From: Paracoccus binzhouensis
GTDB taxonomy: Bacteria; Pseudomonadota; Alphaproteobacteria; Rhodobacterales; Rhodobacteraceae
Reading direction: 5' to 3'
Length of the DNA stretch: 64,000 bases
Assembly: GCF_016446475.1 (NCBI RefSeq)
Contig: NZ_JAEHFP010000004.1
Span: forward strand, 1 to 64,000
Part shown: positions 1-8,510 of the stretch, piece after piece
Layout of the letters: every line of letters starts with the position of its first letter
Numbering within the stretch: the stretch's first letter is position 1
Position numbers and translations under genes: made by a program
Notes under the pieces: generated by a model
What the model saw: only the letters and a program-made list of their open reading frames with translations
What the model was told of the DNA's origin: nothing
Databases searched by the model: none

Positions 1-753
1 CTACGACAAAACCGCAGACAGTTTCCTCGGCTTCATCGACATCGCCTGCATCAGGCTCTGGCTTCGCCATTTGTCAACATGACCTAAGAACTTGAAGAAG
101 TCCCGACACATCCAGTCGTAATAGTGGTAGCTCTTGGTATTGTAATCGTCCGTTGACTCTAGAAAGTTGTAAGCCAGCGTATCTATTAAAAGGCCGCCCA
201 TGGCGACACCGTGCTTATTCTTCCAAGCACGGGCCATCTTGCACAAGCGACGCAAATTACGGTTCTTCCGCTCATTGGCCGCTCTGATCTCATCAAGTTC
301 AGCTTGGGGCTTTGTGATCTTCCATGATCCGCCATTTGCTGTGTCAGGATACTTGTAGCTTCCGTCTGCCAGCTTAAAAGCTGGCATTACCTCAATGTGA
401 AAGTCCTTGTAGAGAACCCTGACTACCAAGCGATCAACCTTTACGGTAGTCGAAGGGTATCGCCGCTGGATTGCAGCCTTGGCATCCCTGAGGAGTTCAT
501 ACTGCCGACCGTCACTGTACGCTTCCCACTTCCCTGCAGGCATGATGTAGATCATGTCGAGGTCCGAGATACCCTTAATCGCTGTCCACCGCCCATATGA
601 ACCAACTTGGAGACTGTTCGCTGTCTTCGAATCCGTGTCGCGAAATTCCTTATTTAAGGCGGATGTCACTTCGCCGTAGCGCAACCCGATAGTATCGCCA
701 TTTGCGATCTTGATGTTGTCGAGGAAAGCCTTGAAATCGTCCGAAATGCTCAT
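1..753 (-). CDS. CD-NTase (SMODS-type cGAS/DncV-like nucleotidyltransferase)
   Basis: Likely synthesises a cyclic oligonucleotide signal in an anti-phage (CBASS-like) system. Visible near residue 50 is the nucleotidyltransferase signature GSYGRWTA followed by SDLDMIYIM, which gives the GS motif and the paired Asp of the active site. A third acidic position is offered by HIEVMPAF. The start at 753 (MSISDDFKAFL) is chosen because a GAGG sits about 7 nt upstream and SMODS proteins typically begin this way; the frame is open further upstream to 864. The stop is at the window edge (1-3), giving 250 aa, slightly short for the family. The end of the protein (after FFKFLGHVDK) lacks the tail I expect of SMODS enzymes, so the C-terminus may be altered. 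No effector gene is visible; it could lie left of the window. The gene is AT-richer than its neighbours, which suggests recent transfer. Confidence 0.8.
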   Translation of the reverse strand: MSISDDFKAFLDNIKIANGDTIGLRYGEVTSALNKEFRDTDSKTANSLQVGSYGRWTAIKGISDLDMIYIMPAGKWEAYSDGRQYELLRDAKAAIQRRYPSTTVKVDRLVVRVLYKDFHIEVMPAFKLADGSYKYPDTANGGSWKITKPQAELDEIRAANERKNRNLRRLCKMARAWKNKHGVAMGGLLIDTLAYNFLESTDDYNTKSYHYYDWMCRDFFKFLGHVDKWRSQSLMQAMSMKPRKLSAVLS

Positions 754-1265
754 AGGTGCCTCGATAGTGGTTTCGGCCCCAAGGAGCGCAACGGCTTCTT
801 CACTTCCGATTGTGGGCCAGCCCTGACTAGATACAACATATAGATAATGAGTTCGATGCTGCAAGGGTGTGTTTCCCTATGTCGCCAACTGCTCGCCTGC
901 TCGGGCCTCGGCTCCTGCTCCTTGGCACTCGCTAGCGCCATTTGAATCGCAGGGAGCTCTGTCTGACCGCCCGCGAAGAGCTCATGTCTCGCGGCGGACT
1001 TTGGGTTTGCCTAGGTGGGCGCAACTGTCCGGTCCTGCATTTTTCAGCCGCCGCGATGCTGCATCACCTTCAGGCAGCTTTCCGCCCAGTGCGACGATCC
1101 ACCTTCACTACAGCGCAGCACTTACCTTCCTCCGCCTGCGTCCGTATCCTGCACGGGGACGATGAGCCTGGATGGACGACAATGGATGATCACGGATACC
1201 GCCCCGGCCTCGCGGGCACTGCGCCCCGCACAGCTGCATCCTGACCTTTGTCCGGAAGGATTCCG
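754..1265. other. Intergenic stretch without a supported gene
   Basis: About 500 bases between the divergent CD-NTase and ceramidase-like genes. Short open frames exist in several phases but none has a convincing ribosome binding site, motif or codon pattern. It presumably holds the promoters of both flanking genes, but I could not assign convincing -35/-10 pairs. Confidence 0.5.
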
Positions 1266-1910
1266 ATGACCTGGCTTTCTCCTGTCGACGCCTATTGCGA
1301 GCGGACCAGCCCGGACTACTGGTCCGAGCCGATCAACGCGGTGACCAACCTCGCCTTCCTGATCGCCGCCCTCGCCCTCTGGCCGCGGCTGCGCGGGCCG
1401 GAGATGGCGATGGGCCGGGTGCTGGCGGCGGTGCTGTTCGTGATCGGCCTCGGATCCTGGCTGTTCCACACCCATGCCAACCGGCTGACCGGGCTGATGG
1501 ACGTGCTGCCGATCCTCGCGTTCATCCTGCTTTATGTCTTCGCCGCCACGCGGGACTATTTCGGGGCACGACCCTTGGTGGCCGCCCTGGTGACGGCGGG
1601 CTTCGTCCCCTATGCCGCCGCGACGGTGCCGATCTTCGCGATGATCCCCGGCCTCGGCTCCTCGGCCAGCTATGCGCCGGTGCCGCTGCTGATCCTGGTC
1701 TACGCGCTACTGCTGCGACAGCGCCTGCCCGATACGGCGCGCGGCCTCGCCATCGGCGCCGGGATCCTGATCGTCTCGCTGACCTTCCGCACGCTGGACC
1801 AGCCCCTGTGCGGCACCCTGCCCTTCGGCACGCATTTCCTGTGGCATGTCCTCAATGCGGTGATGCTTGGCTGGATGATCGAGGTCTGGCGCCGGCATCG
1901 GCTGCGCTGA
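1266..1910 (+). CDS. Ceramidase-family (CREST superfamily) membrane protein
   Basis: A 214-aa integral membrane protein with about six to seven hydrophobic segments. It matches the ceramidase/PAQR-like CREST pattern: an early DYWSEPINAVTN segment, then GLGSWLFHTHAN followed by GLMDVLPI (the His and Asp metal-site region), and a late FLWHVLNA His. Family members are zinc-dependent intramembrane hydrolases acting on amide lipids; the actual substrate here is unknown. The start at 1266 is preferred over an in-frame ATG 18 nt upstream because AAGGA lies about 7 nt before it. The gene is free-standing, upstream of the recombinase pair. Confidence 0.75.
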   Translation: MTWLSPVDAYCERTSPDYWSEPINAVTNLAFLIAALALWPRLRGPEMAMGRVLAAVLFVIGLGSWLFHTHANRLTGLMDVLPILAFILLYVFAATRDYFGARPLVAALVTAGFVPYAAATVPIFAMIPGLGSSASYAPVPLLILVYALLLRQRLPDTARGLAIGAGILIVSLTFRTLDQPLCGTLPFGTHFLWHVLNAVMLGWMIEVWRRHRLR

Positions 1911-2092
1911 TCCCGGATTCCGGCAAGTCTTTGCGCGACGCCGGAGCGCGCTGCTCTACGCCGCACTGCCCTGCCGTATCCCGGCCATGCCATTCCCCAC
2001 CGACTATTCCATAGCGATTTCCATTGCTTATGCGGATTTTGGCGCCGATGCTGGCGATTATGACCTTGCCAGCTTGCCGAACCCAGGCCACG

Positions 2093-2275
2093 ATGACGCG
2101 GAGCGAACGCGAGGCGCTGCTCGACGCCCTGCTGCTCGGCGAGCCGGATCTCGGCTTCACGCCCCGCGGCAATCCCGACCCGCGCCTCGTCAGACTGGTG
2201 CGCCTGCTGGGCAGGCAGGCCGCCAGGGACAATTTCGAGGCGCAGAGCAAGTCCAGGGAACCCGGCGCCTCCTGA
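2093..2275 (+). CDS. Small recombinase-associated hypothetical protein
   Basis: A 60-aa polar protein starting MTRSEREALL and containing the stretch LGFTPRGNPDPRLVRLVR. From memory, small proteins with this TPRGNPDPRL pattern often precede serine recombinase genes in alphaproteobacteria, so I treat it as real. It ends 19 nt before the recombinase ATG in the same direction and is probably co-transcribed. The frame is open upstream to an ATG at 2024, which would add a hydrophobic N-terminus; the shorter start is favoured by the conserved part. Function unknown. Confidence 0.5.
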   Translation: MTRSEREALLDALLLGEPDLGFTPRGNPDPRLVRLVRLLGRQAARDNFEAQSKSREPGAS

Positions 2276-2294
2276 TCCGACAGGGAGTGCCGCC

Positions 2295-4148
2295 ATGAAG
2301 GTCGCCGTCTACGCCCGCTATTCCTCCGACCAGCAGCGCGATGCGTCCATCACCGACCAGTTCCGCATGTGCCAGCTGCGGGACGAGAAGGAAGGCTGGA
2401 CGGTGGTCGAGGAATATTCCGATCATTCCATCTCCGGCGCCAGCATGATCCAGCGTCCCGGTATCCAGGCGCTGATCATGGATTCCGCGCGCGGCCGCTT
2501 CGATCTGGTGCTGGCCGAGGCGCTGGACCGGATCAGTCGCGACCAGGAGGACATCGCCGGCATCTACAAGCGCATGCGCTACGCCGACGTGAAGATGTTC
2601 ACCCTGTCCGAGGGCGAGATCAGCGAGTTGCATGTCGGCCTGAAGGGCACGATGAACGCGCTGTTCCTCAAGGACCTGGCCGACAAGACCCGGCGCGGCC
2701 AGCGCGGGCGTGTCGAGGCCGGCAAATCCGGCGGCGGCAACGCCTATGGCTACGATGTCGTCAAGAAACTGGACGGCAATGGCGAGCCGATCCGCGGCGA
2801 CCGGGCGATCAACGCGGCGCAGGCCGAGGTGGTGCGCCGGATCTTCCGCGACTATGCCGCCGGCAAATCGGCCAAGGCCATCGCCGTCGCCCTGAACCGG
2901 GACGGCATCCCCGCCCCCTCGGGCGGAGATTGGGGCTTCAGCACCATCAACGGCAACCCGAAGCGCGGCAACGGCATCCTCAACAACGAGATGTATGTCG
3001 GCAGAATCGTCTGGAACCGCCAGCGCTTCATCAAAGATCCCGATACCGGCAAGCGCCAGGCGCGTCCCAACCCGGAAGAGGACTGGGTGATCCAGGAGGT
3101 GCCGGAACTGCGCATCCTCGACGACGATCTTTGGAACGCCGTGAAGGCGCGGCAGAAGACCAATACCGTCGCGCGGGACGCGCGCGGCAACGCCGACGTC
3201 CGCAAGGTGAACCATCGCCGGCGGCCGAAGTATCTGTTTTCGGGGCTGACGAAGTGCGCCTGCTGCGGCGGCGGTTACTCGGCGATCTCGAAGGACCTGA
3301 TCGGCTGCTCGACGGCGCGCAACAAGGGCACCTGCGACAACCGCGTCAACATCCGCCGCGACGAGCTGGAGGCGCGGGTGCTGAACGCCCTGCGCACCCG
3401 CCTCGTCGACCCCGACCTCTTCGCCGAGTTCTGCGACGCCTATACGAAGGAGACCAACCGGCTGCGCATGGAAAGCGGCGCCGGCATCGACAAGGCCGAG
3501 GCCGAGCTGAAGCGGATCGCCCGCGAGGAGGAGAAGCTGATGGATCTCTACATGCGGGACGCCATCTCGATCGAGGCCGTCAAGGAGCGCGGCGACAAGC
3601 TGCGCGCCCGCAAGGCGGAACTGCAGGATTTCCTGGCCAGTACCGACGAGCCCCCGCCCCTGCTGCATCCGTCGATGGCGCTGCAATACCGGGCACGGGT
3701 GCAGCAGCTCTACGAGACGCTGCAGAGCGACGACGAGGCGCAGCGCATCGAGGCGGCGGAGATCATCCGCTCGCTGATCGACCGGATCGTGCTGACGCCG
3801 GGGCAGGACCGGATCGAGATCGACGTTCAGGGCGATCTTGCCGGAATCCTTACGCTTTCGGCGCAACGCAAAAACCCCGCGGCGGATGCAGCGGGGTCGC
3901 AAGTAAAGATGGTTGCGGGGGCTGGATCTAATCTTCACTTGCTGCCCGAGCAAGTAAAGATGGTTGCGGGGACCGGCATCGATCACAACTTGCAATCGAC
4001 GCCGGTAAAGATGGTTGCGGGAGGCTGCAACCACCATTACTTGCGACCTACTAACAGCCATTTTCCTATCAACGCCAAATCCAACGCGGGGAGAATGGTT
4101 GCTAAAAATTGCAGCTTTCATTCCGTCCTCTTCCGAACAGCAGCGTGA
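2295..4148 (+). CDS. Large serine recombinase (site-specific integrase)
   Basis: A 617-aa serine recombinase. The N-terminal resolvase domain starts MKVAVYARYSSDQQR with the nucleophilic Ser at about residue 10. A Recombinase domain follows (about 165-290), then a zinc ribbon around residue 320 (KCACCGGGYSAI, with later Cys in IGC and GTC), then a long charged coiled coil (about 390-460). GGGAG lies 8 nt before the ATG. Such enzymes integrate and excise mobile elements by serine chemistry. It ends 19 nt from the stop of the convergent defence operon, so it may be the enzyme that brought that island in. The last 75 or so residues are odd: they read through a repeat array and contain KMVAG three times. 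Confidence 0.9.
   Translation: MKVAVYARYSSDQQRDASITDQFRMCQLRDEKEGWTVVEEYSDHSISGASMIQRPGIQALIMDSARGRFDLVLAEALDRISRDQEDIAGIYKRMRYADVKMFTLSEGEISELHVGLKGTMNALFLKDLADKTRRGQRGRVEAGKSGGGNAYGYDVVKKLDGNGEPIRGDRAINAAQAEVVRRIFRDYAAGKSAKAIAVALNRDGIPAPSGGDWGFSTINGNPKRGNGILNNEMYVGRIVWNRQRFIKDPDTGKRQARPNPEEDWVIQEVPELRILDDDLWNAVKARQKTNTVARDARGNADVRKVNHRRRPKYLFSGLTKCACCGGGYSAISKDLIGCSTARNKGTCDNRVNIRRDELEARVLNALRTRLVDPDLFAEFCDAYTKETNRLRMESGAGIDKAEAELKRIAREEEKLMDLYMRDAISIEAVKERGDKLRARKAELQDFLASTDEPPPLLHPSMALQYRARVQQLYETLQSDDEAQRIEAAEIIRSLIDRIVLTPGQDRIEIDVQGDLAGILTLSAQRKNPAADAAGSQVKMVAGAGSNLHLLPEQVKMVAGTGIDHNLQSTPVKMVAGGCNHHYLRPTNSHFPINAKSNAGRMVAKNCSFHSVLFRTAA
3901..4045. repeat. 51-bp-period direct/inverted repeat array in the recombinase 3' end
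   Basis: The 20-mer aagtaaagatggttgcgggg occurs exactly at 3901 and 3952, and 18 bases of it recur at 4004, so the period is 51 bp. Between copies are inverted partial copies: atcttcacttgct at about 3930 faces agcaagtaaagat, and caaccaccattacttgc at about 4028 is a near match to the reverse complement of the repeat. A decayed copy (gaatggttgc) follows near 4092. The period is a multiple of three, so the protein also repeats. It may be recombinase binding or crossover DNA. Confidence 0.75.
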
Positions 4149-4167
4149 GTATCGGTTACACTACAAC

Positions 4168-6708
4168 TCAACCGCCACGTTTTCCCGGCGAAAAATCCGG
4201 CACTGCGCGCCGAACGCGGTCAGCGCAGGTTCGTTTGTCATCTATCACCTCTGACCGACCTGGAACGGGACGCAGGACATCGCCATGCAACTGCGCCCTC
4301 AGTTCCAGCCAACGCGCCTTGAGAACCTGCCAGTTGTGATCGTCGTATGTGCCACTGACGACAACAGGGTGAACCCGAATGCGGGGCGGGAGACCATCAC
4401 CATGATCCCTCCATTTCCGCCATTCGCGAAGCCAAAGACTGTTCTTGCGATCCACACGCCCAATCTGCTGCTCGACAATGCCGGGATTCCACTCCGCGTG
4501 CAGTAGAATCACTGTGCGACAGGCCTCATGCAGATTCAGGCCCTCACGCCCGACGCGGGATTGCGCGAGGAGCACCATCGGCCAACTGGACGACCGGTTG
4601 AATGCAGATTGCAGCATACGCCGCGTTTGCGGTGCGGTTGCGCCTGACATCATCCTGGCGAAGTTGCCCTCGCGCCCGGAATAGTCGTTCAGCCAGGCAT
4701 CCAGCCGGGCTTTCTGCGTATCGTTGTTCTCTGCTTCATCATCCCCGGCAAGCTCCAGGAGCAGTTTTTCGAACAGCCCGAGCATTTCTCGCCCTGTCCA
4801 GGAAGCGCCCGCAACTTCCCGCCTGCCACCAAGTGCCTCGAGCAAAGCCCCGAATTGAAGGTCTTGTTTGCCGTCCTCATGGCGCAGAATCTCTGACAGA
4901 AATGCAGCAGTTCCTCCCTCCAGCGCAAGGTCTTCCAACTCCCGATGAAGCCGTGCGAGTTCAGCCCGGCGCTCGCTCGCCCACTCCTGATAGCGGGTTT
5001 TCAACATCACATCGATTTCGTCGACCCCACCCGCCACCGCAAGATCAGGATCCCTCATCGCCGCAATGACGGCTGCTATATTGCTTTCCCCGATCCCACT
5101 GGCAGGCCAGTGCTGACCGTCTCGCAAACGACGCAGCATCTCACGCGCGTCCAGCAGTCTGGTCAGCACATTCATCGGCGTCAGGAACCTGCCGAAGACG
5201 AGCACTTTCTCGCCGGCCCGTGTATAGGCCTCGATTTGTCTCACAGCCGCCAGGATCGCAGGGTGGCTATAGATGTCGTTGCTCTCAGCGGTGAAAGCTT
5301 CCGTCCAAAACCCCGCCGGACCAACGAGGTTTGCATCTGTCATGCCTGAAGGGCTGTCTTCCTCATCCTCTCCAAAGCCGAACCCATACCCCTGGGCAAC
5401 GGCGAGCCTGACCCGTTTCACACGCGGATCATCCTGAGGGAGTAGCGACAGCGCCTCAGCCGCACAAAAGCGGCGCAACCAGTCACGGGTAAAACCCTCT
5501 GCCTCCGGTGAAACCGGGATATCGGTGACCTCACGATAATCACCATGACTGTCTTTGAAGACGCAGAATTCGGGGTCACTGCGTTTGTCCCGGCGCAGGA
5601 CGTATGGTCGCAATGCTGCGTAGAACTGCCGGGCGGAGGTCTCGAATTCCCCGGTCAGCGTCTCGTCCAGTTCTTCGGTTTGAATCCGACGAACAACATC
5701 CACATAGCCGGTGATCCATTCCGTCAGCTCTGCGAGCGCAGTAATATCCTGATCGTCATCGCGACCATTGAGCCGCTCCAGCGTGTCGATCCACTGGCTG
5801 GAGTCCAGCTCGACCGGGGTTGCGGTCATGCCCAGACGAAAAGGATCATCCGCTTCCCAGCTTACCGGGCCGAGAATGCGCGAAAGGCTTGAATCTGCGC
5901 CGCGCGCCTTGTGGGCTTCGTCAACGACTATGAGATCAAACTGACCCAGGCCATAGCCGATCAGCGGCAGGATCCTGTTCTTGTAATCGTCCGCCGAAAG
6001 CCATTTCTGATCGCCGTTAATGGCATCGCGCGGCAGTTCGTGGTCCAGAATCGTTTGGGCAATGTGCCGCGCCGCACGGCGACTGGCATATACATAGCCC
6101 ACCTCACCCGAATGGAAATTTTCGCGCATGAAGTTGCGCCGTCGGCCGTCAATCAGGCGGGCGACGTTGGGTAAGAGTTCCCGGCGCCAGCCTCCAGCGG
6201 GGCCTTCTCCACGATTGGGAAACTGCATGTTCGCGAAGGAATGAGAGATCATTATGATCTCTTCGGCGGCCCAGCCGTTCTCCGGCAACTCACGCTGCTT
6301 GCGGCGATCCGAAAGCCACTCCTTATGGCTGTGTAACCGTCTTGCGCTCCCCTCCGCATCGGTATCGTGCAAGAAACCGGAGATGAAACCATCATAGCTG
6401 CGCAGCGGCAGCAATGTCTTGTCGTCGGCGTTGAACCGTTTCAGTTCCTGTTGCCATTGTGCCCCAAGGCCCGCGGGCAGAACAATGGCGCTGCGTCCGC
6501 CCGCCTCCCGCACCGCTGCGATCAGCGCCGCCGCAATGCGGGTCTTGCCCATACCCACCTCATCAGCCAGCAGGGCCGAGCGTTGGCCCGCCCGGATACG
6601 GCACGCTAGTTCTGTGACACTCGCCTTCTGGCCATGATCTAGCAGGGTATCATCAGACGTCCCTGCGATACGATCCAGAATGCTCGCGACCTCGTTCCAG
6701 TCCACCAT
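4168..6708 (-). CDS. SNF2-like superfamily 2 helicase, last gene of the defence operon
   Basis: An 846-aa SF2 ATPase. Motif I is DEVGMGKT (Walker A at residues 52-56), motif II is VVDEAHKARG (DEAH at 263-266), motif III is GMTATP (about 293). The C-terminal half carries SRVGREGLNLHEA and QQIGRVDRKN, which are motifs V and VI. The large insert between the two RecA lobes is typical of SNF2/RapA-like translocases. The start at 6708 overlaps the stop of the PLD gene by one base (TGATG); the open frame upstream to 6933 is a shadow. Probably ATP-driven DNA translocation in phage defence, working with the PLD nuclease. SNF2 plus PLD pairs are known from DISARM and Dpd systems, but no DrmA/DrmB or DpdA partner is present here. 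Confidence 0.85.
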   Translation of the reverse strand: MVDWNEVASILDRIAGTSDDTLLDHGQKASVTELACRIRAGQRSALLADEVGMGKTRIAAALIAAVREAGGRSAIVLPAGLGAQWQQELKRFNADDKTLLPLRSYDGFISGFLHDTDAEGSARRLHSHKEWLSDRRKQRELPENGWAAEEIIMISHSFANMQFPNRGEGPAGGWRRELLPNVARLIDGRRRNFMRENFHSGEVGYVYASRRAARHIAQTILDHELPRDAINGDQKWLSADDYKNRILPLIGYGLGQFDLIVVDEAHKARGADSSLSRILGPVSWEADDPFRLGMTATPVELDSSQWIDTLERLNGRDDDQDITALAELTEWITGYVDVVRRIQTEELDETLTGEFETSARQFYAALRPYVLRRDKRSDPEFCVFKDSHGDYREVTDIPVSPEAEGFTRDWLRRFCAAEALSLLPQDDPRVKRVRLAVAQGYGFGFGEDEEDSPSGMTDANLVGPAGFWTEAFTAESNDIYSHPAILAAVRQIEAYTRAGEKVLVFGRFLTPMNVLTRLLDAREMLRRLRDGQHWPASGIGESNIAAVIAAMRDPDLAVAGGVDEIDVMLKTRYQEWASERRAELARLHRELEDLALEGGTAAFLSEILRHEDGKQDLQFGALLEALGGRREVAGASWTGREMLGLFEKLLLELAGDDEAENNDTQKARLDAWLNDYSGREGNFARMMSGATAPQTRRMLQSAFNRSSSWPMVLLAQSRVGREGLNLHEACRTVILLHAEWNPGIVEQQIGRVDRKNSLWLREWRKWRDHGDGLPPRIRVHPVVVSGTYDDHNWQVLKARWLELRAQLHGDVLRPVPGRSEVIDDKRTCADRVRRAVPDFSPGKRGG

Positions 6709-8510
6709 CACGCGGCCTCCCGTTCCCAGAGCGATGGGTAAGCGCTGAGCTCCCACGCGACGGACACCGCCAAAAGCGCATCTCTCAATAGGTCTGGCGA
6801 AACCCCTTCCGGGCGCATACGCGGATCTGCCAGAGCAGGCAGAGGATTTGCCCTGGCGTTCCGGAAGAACTCGAGCATCGTTTTTTCGCGAGACGCGATA
6901 GCGCAAAGGTTCTGTTGCAACTCCCGACACCACCTTTGCCAGTCCCGCGGGTCCAACCTTGCCTGTGTCTCACAAAGACGCACCAGAAGTTCCATCATCC
7001 TGCGAATGGGATAGGCAGCTGGCGGAGCTTCGGTGGTATCTGAGGCGTCGGTGAGCGGCTCTTCGCCTTCCTCACCCTCATCTTCGCTGTCAGCATCACC
7101 TGGCTCGGGAAATGAGCCAAGGCTGGCAAGGATATCTTCGACCGACATATCGGAGGGGCGAGCGACAACAAGTGCTTCGGAAGAAATGACAGGCAGCCGC
7201 CAGCCGCCCTCCGCGAGTGTCACAATCGCTGGAGCCGGTGCAGGCCATGGACAAGGTGTCTGGGCCTGAGCCGCATCGACACCAATCACCATCACCGATT
7301 TGTCTTCGGGGGCCGAGAGCACCCCGTCTTGCCATATAAGCCACGCAACTGGCGGCTGGGTTTCTGGCTCATCGGGGCGCACAAAGCCTTCCCCTTGCTG
7401 CAGGGCCTCGGGCGTCACCACATCAGTGAACTGGATCGGCAAAACAGCGGCGATACCGTTCCGCGTGTCTCTGCGTCGCGGCCATTTCAGTCCTCCCGGC
7501 AGATCGACGATCACACCTGCCTCAAGGTTTCCCCCGGCGCTTGCGGCACGCTCAAACCCGTTCATGCTCAGATTGCCGGATCCAAGATAAGCCCGTCCCG
7601 AGGCCTCGGTCTCGCCCGACGCCAGCACCACAAATTTTGCATGCAGGCACCCATCAGTTCCATGCAAGACAGAGCGCGGAGGGCGCAAGTTCCAGCCTGC
7701 GTCAATCAAGGCACCGGCCCGGGCAGCAAGCCCCTGACAGGAGGACGGGTTGAGAAACAGGTCGAGAGCCGCTGTTTTCGTCAGGGATTTCTCCTGCACC
7801 AATGCGCGGCGCAGTCGCTCTGGCAGGCCAGCAGCACCATCGCCGTCGCTCTCGAAATAGCCAGACCCGAGGATGAGACGGTCGGCCTTCTTTTTGGTAC
7901 CCAGGCGCTCGACCACCTGAGGAAACAGCGCCTGATTGCGGCTGTCGATGAAGCGGGGACGCGCGGATGACGTGGGCAAGGCTGTGATCGCGGCCTCCAG
8001 CAGGGCGTCTGGCCGGTGCCCGTCAAAACTGCGTTCGATCAGGGCGCAATCTGCCCGCTCGCGCAGCCATCCAAACATCTCATGCGCAGCGCGGATATCA
8101 GCAATGTCCTGTGCGTCAGGCACAGCAGAGTCCAGATCGATCGACCAGAACAGGTCGATGCTGCGAGTAAGCGGATCCTGTGTCCAGTTCCCCGTGCTGA
8201 CAGCGAGGCGAATGACATAGCCATCTCCGCCGCGCTTGCGAAAACCCAGAATCGCCACCTTGGCATGGAGAAGGTTGTAGCCGCGTCCCTCGAGGCGCAT
8301 CCACATCCAGGCAAGTCCCGGAACGTCCGAGATCGCATTCATGGTTGGATGGATGAAGGCGGCCAGCACCGGGCGCGCCATCTCGCCTGTGAATGTTCGG
8401 CGGATCTGCCCCAGGACCTGCCGCGTCGCGGTGAAGCCGCACATAAGGCCAAAGTCGCCATAACAATCTTCGGGCGGCATGAAGAGGGAGTAGAGCGTCG
8501 TGTTCTGCAT
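6708..8510 (-). CDS. Phospholipase D-family (HKD) nuclease-like protein
   Basis: A 600-aa protein with two PLD-type half-sites. The first reads LLHAKVAILGF followed by STGNWT; the second reads CLHAKFVVLAS followed by YLGSGNLSMNGF. The paired HxK and downstream Asn are the family's catalytic pattern, so the active site looks intact. PLD-family proteins in defence operons are usually nucleases (for example DrmC and DpdK). An acidic, Glu-rich linker (around residues 475-500) separates the PLD core from a C-terminal alpha-helical part. Start and stop overlap neighbours by one base, implying translational coupling in the operon. Confidence 0.8.
   Translation of the reverse strand: MQNTTLYSLFMPPEDCYGDFGLMCGFTATRQVLGQIRRTFTGEMARPVLAAFIHPTMNAISDVPGLAWMWMRLEGRGYNLLHAKVAILGFRKRGGDGYVIRLAVSTGNWTQDPLTRSIDLFWSIDLDSAVPDAQDIADIRAAHEMFGWLRERADCALIERSFDGHRPDALLEAAITALPTSSARPRFIDSRNQALFPQVVERLGTKKKADRLILGSGYFESDGDGAAGLPERLRRALVQEKSLTKTAALDLFLNPSSCQGLAARAGALIDAGWNLRPPRSVLHGTDGCLHAKFVVLASGETEASGRAYLGSGNLSMNGFERAASAGGNLEAGVIVDLPGGLKWPRRRDTRNGIAAVLPIQFTDVVTPEALQQGEGFVRPDEPETQPPVAWLIWQDGVLSAPEDKSVMVIGVDAAQAQTPCPWPAPAPAIVTLAEGGWRLPVISSEALVVARPSDMSVEDILASLGSFPEPGDADSEDEGEEGEEPLTDASDTTEAPPAAYPIRRMMELLVRLCETQARLDPRDWQRWCRELQQNLCAIASREKTMLEFFRNARANPLPALADPRMRPEGVSPDLLRDALLAVSVAWELSAYPSLWEREAA

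Noticed and set aside
1..70. Possible start of another minus-strand gene (ATG at 70) overlapping the CD-NTase end
   Set aside because: Only 23 codons are visible (MAKPEPDAGDVDEAEE...), with a weak ribosome binding site; too little to call, though it could be an effector gene start.
3901..4045. Repeat array considered as CRISPR
   Set aside because: Repeats are only 20 bp, spacers contain inverted copies of the repeat, the array lies in an open reading frame and no cas genes are present.
2190..4121. 643-codon open frame antisense to the serine recombinase
   Set aside because: High-GC shadow of the recombinase; no motif, no ribosome binding site, and the sense protein has clear domains.
6709..6933. 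N-terminal extension of the SNF2-like gene
   Set aside because: The extension overlaps the PLD gene in another frame and has no homology; the ATG at 6708 is coupled to the PLD stop.
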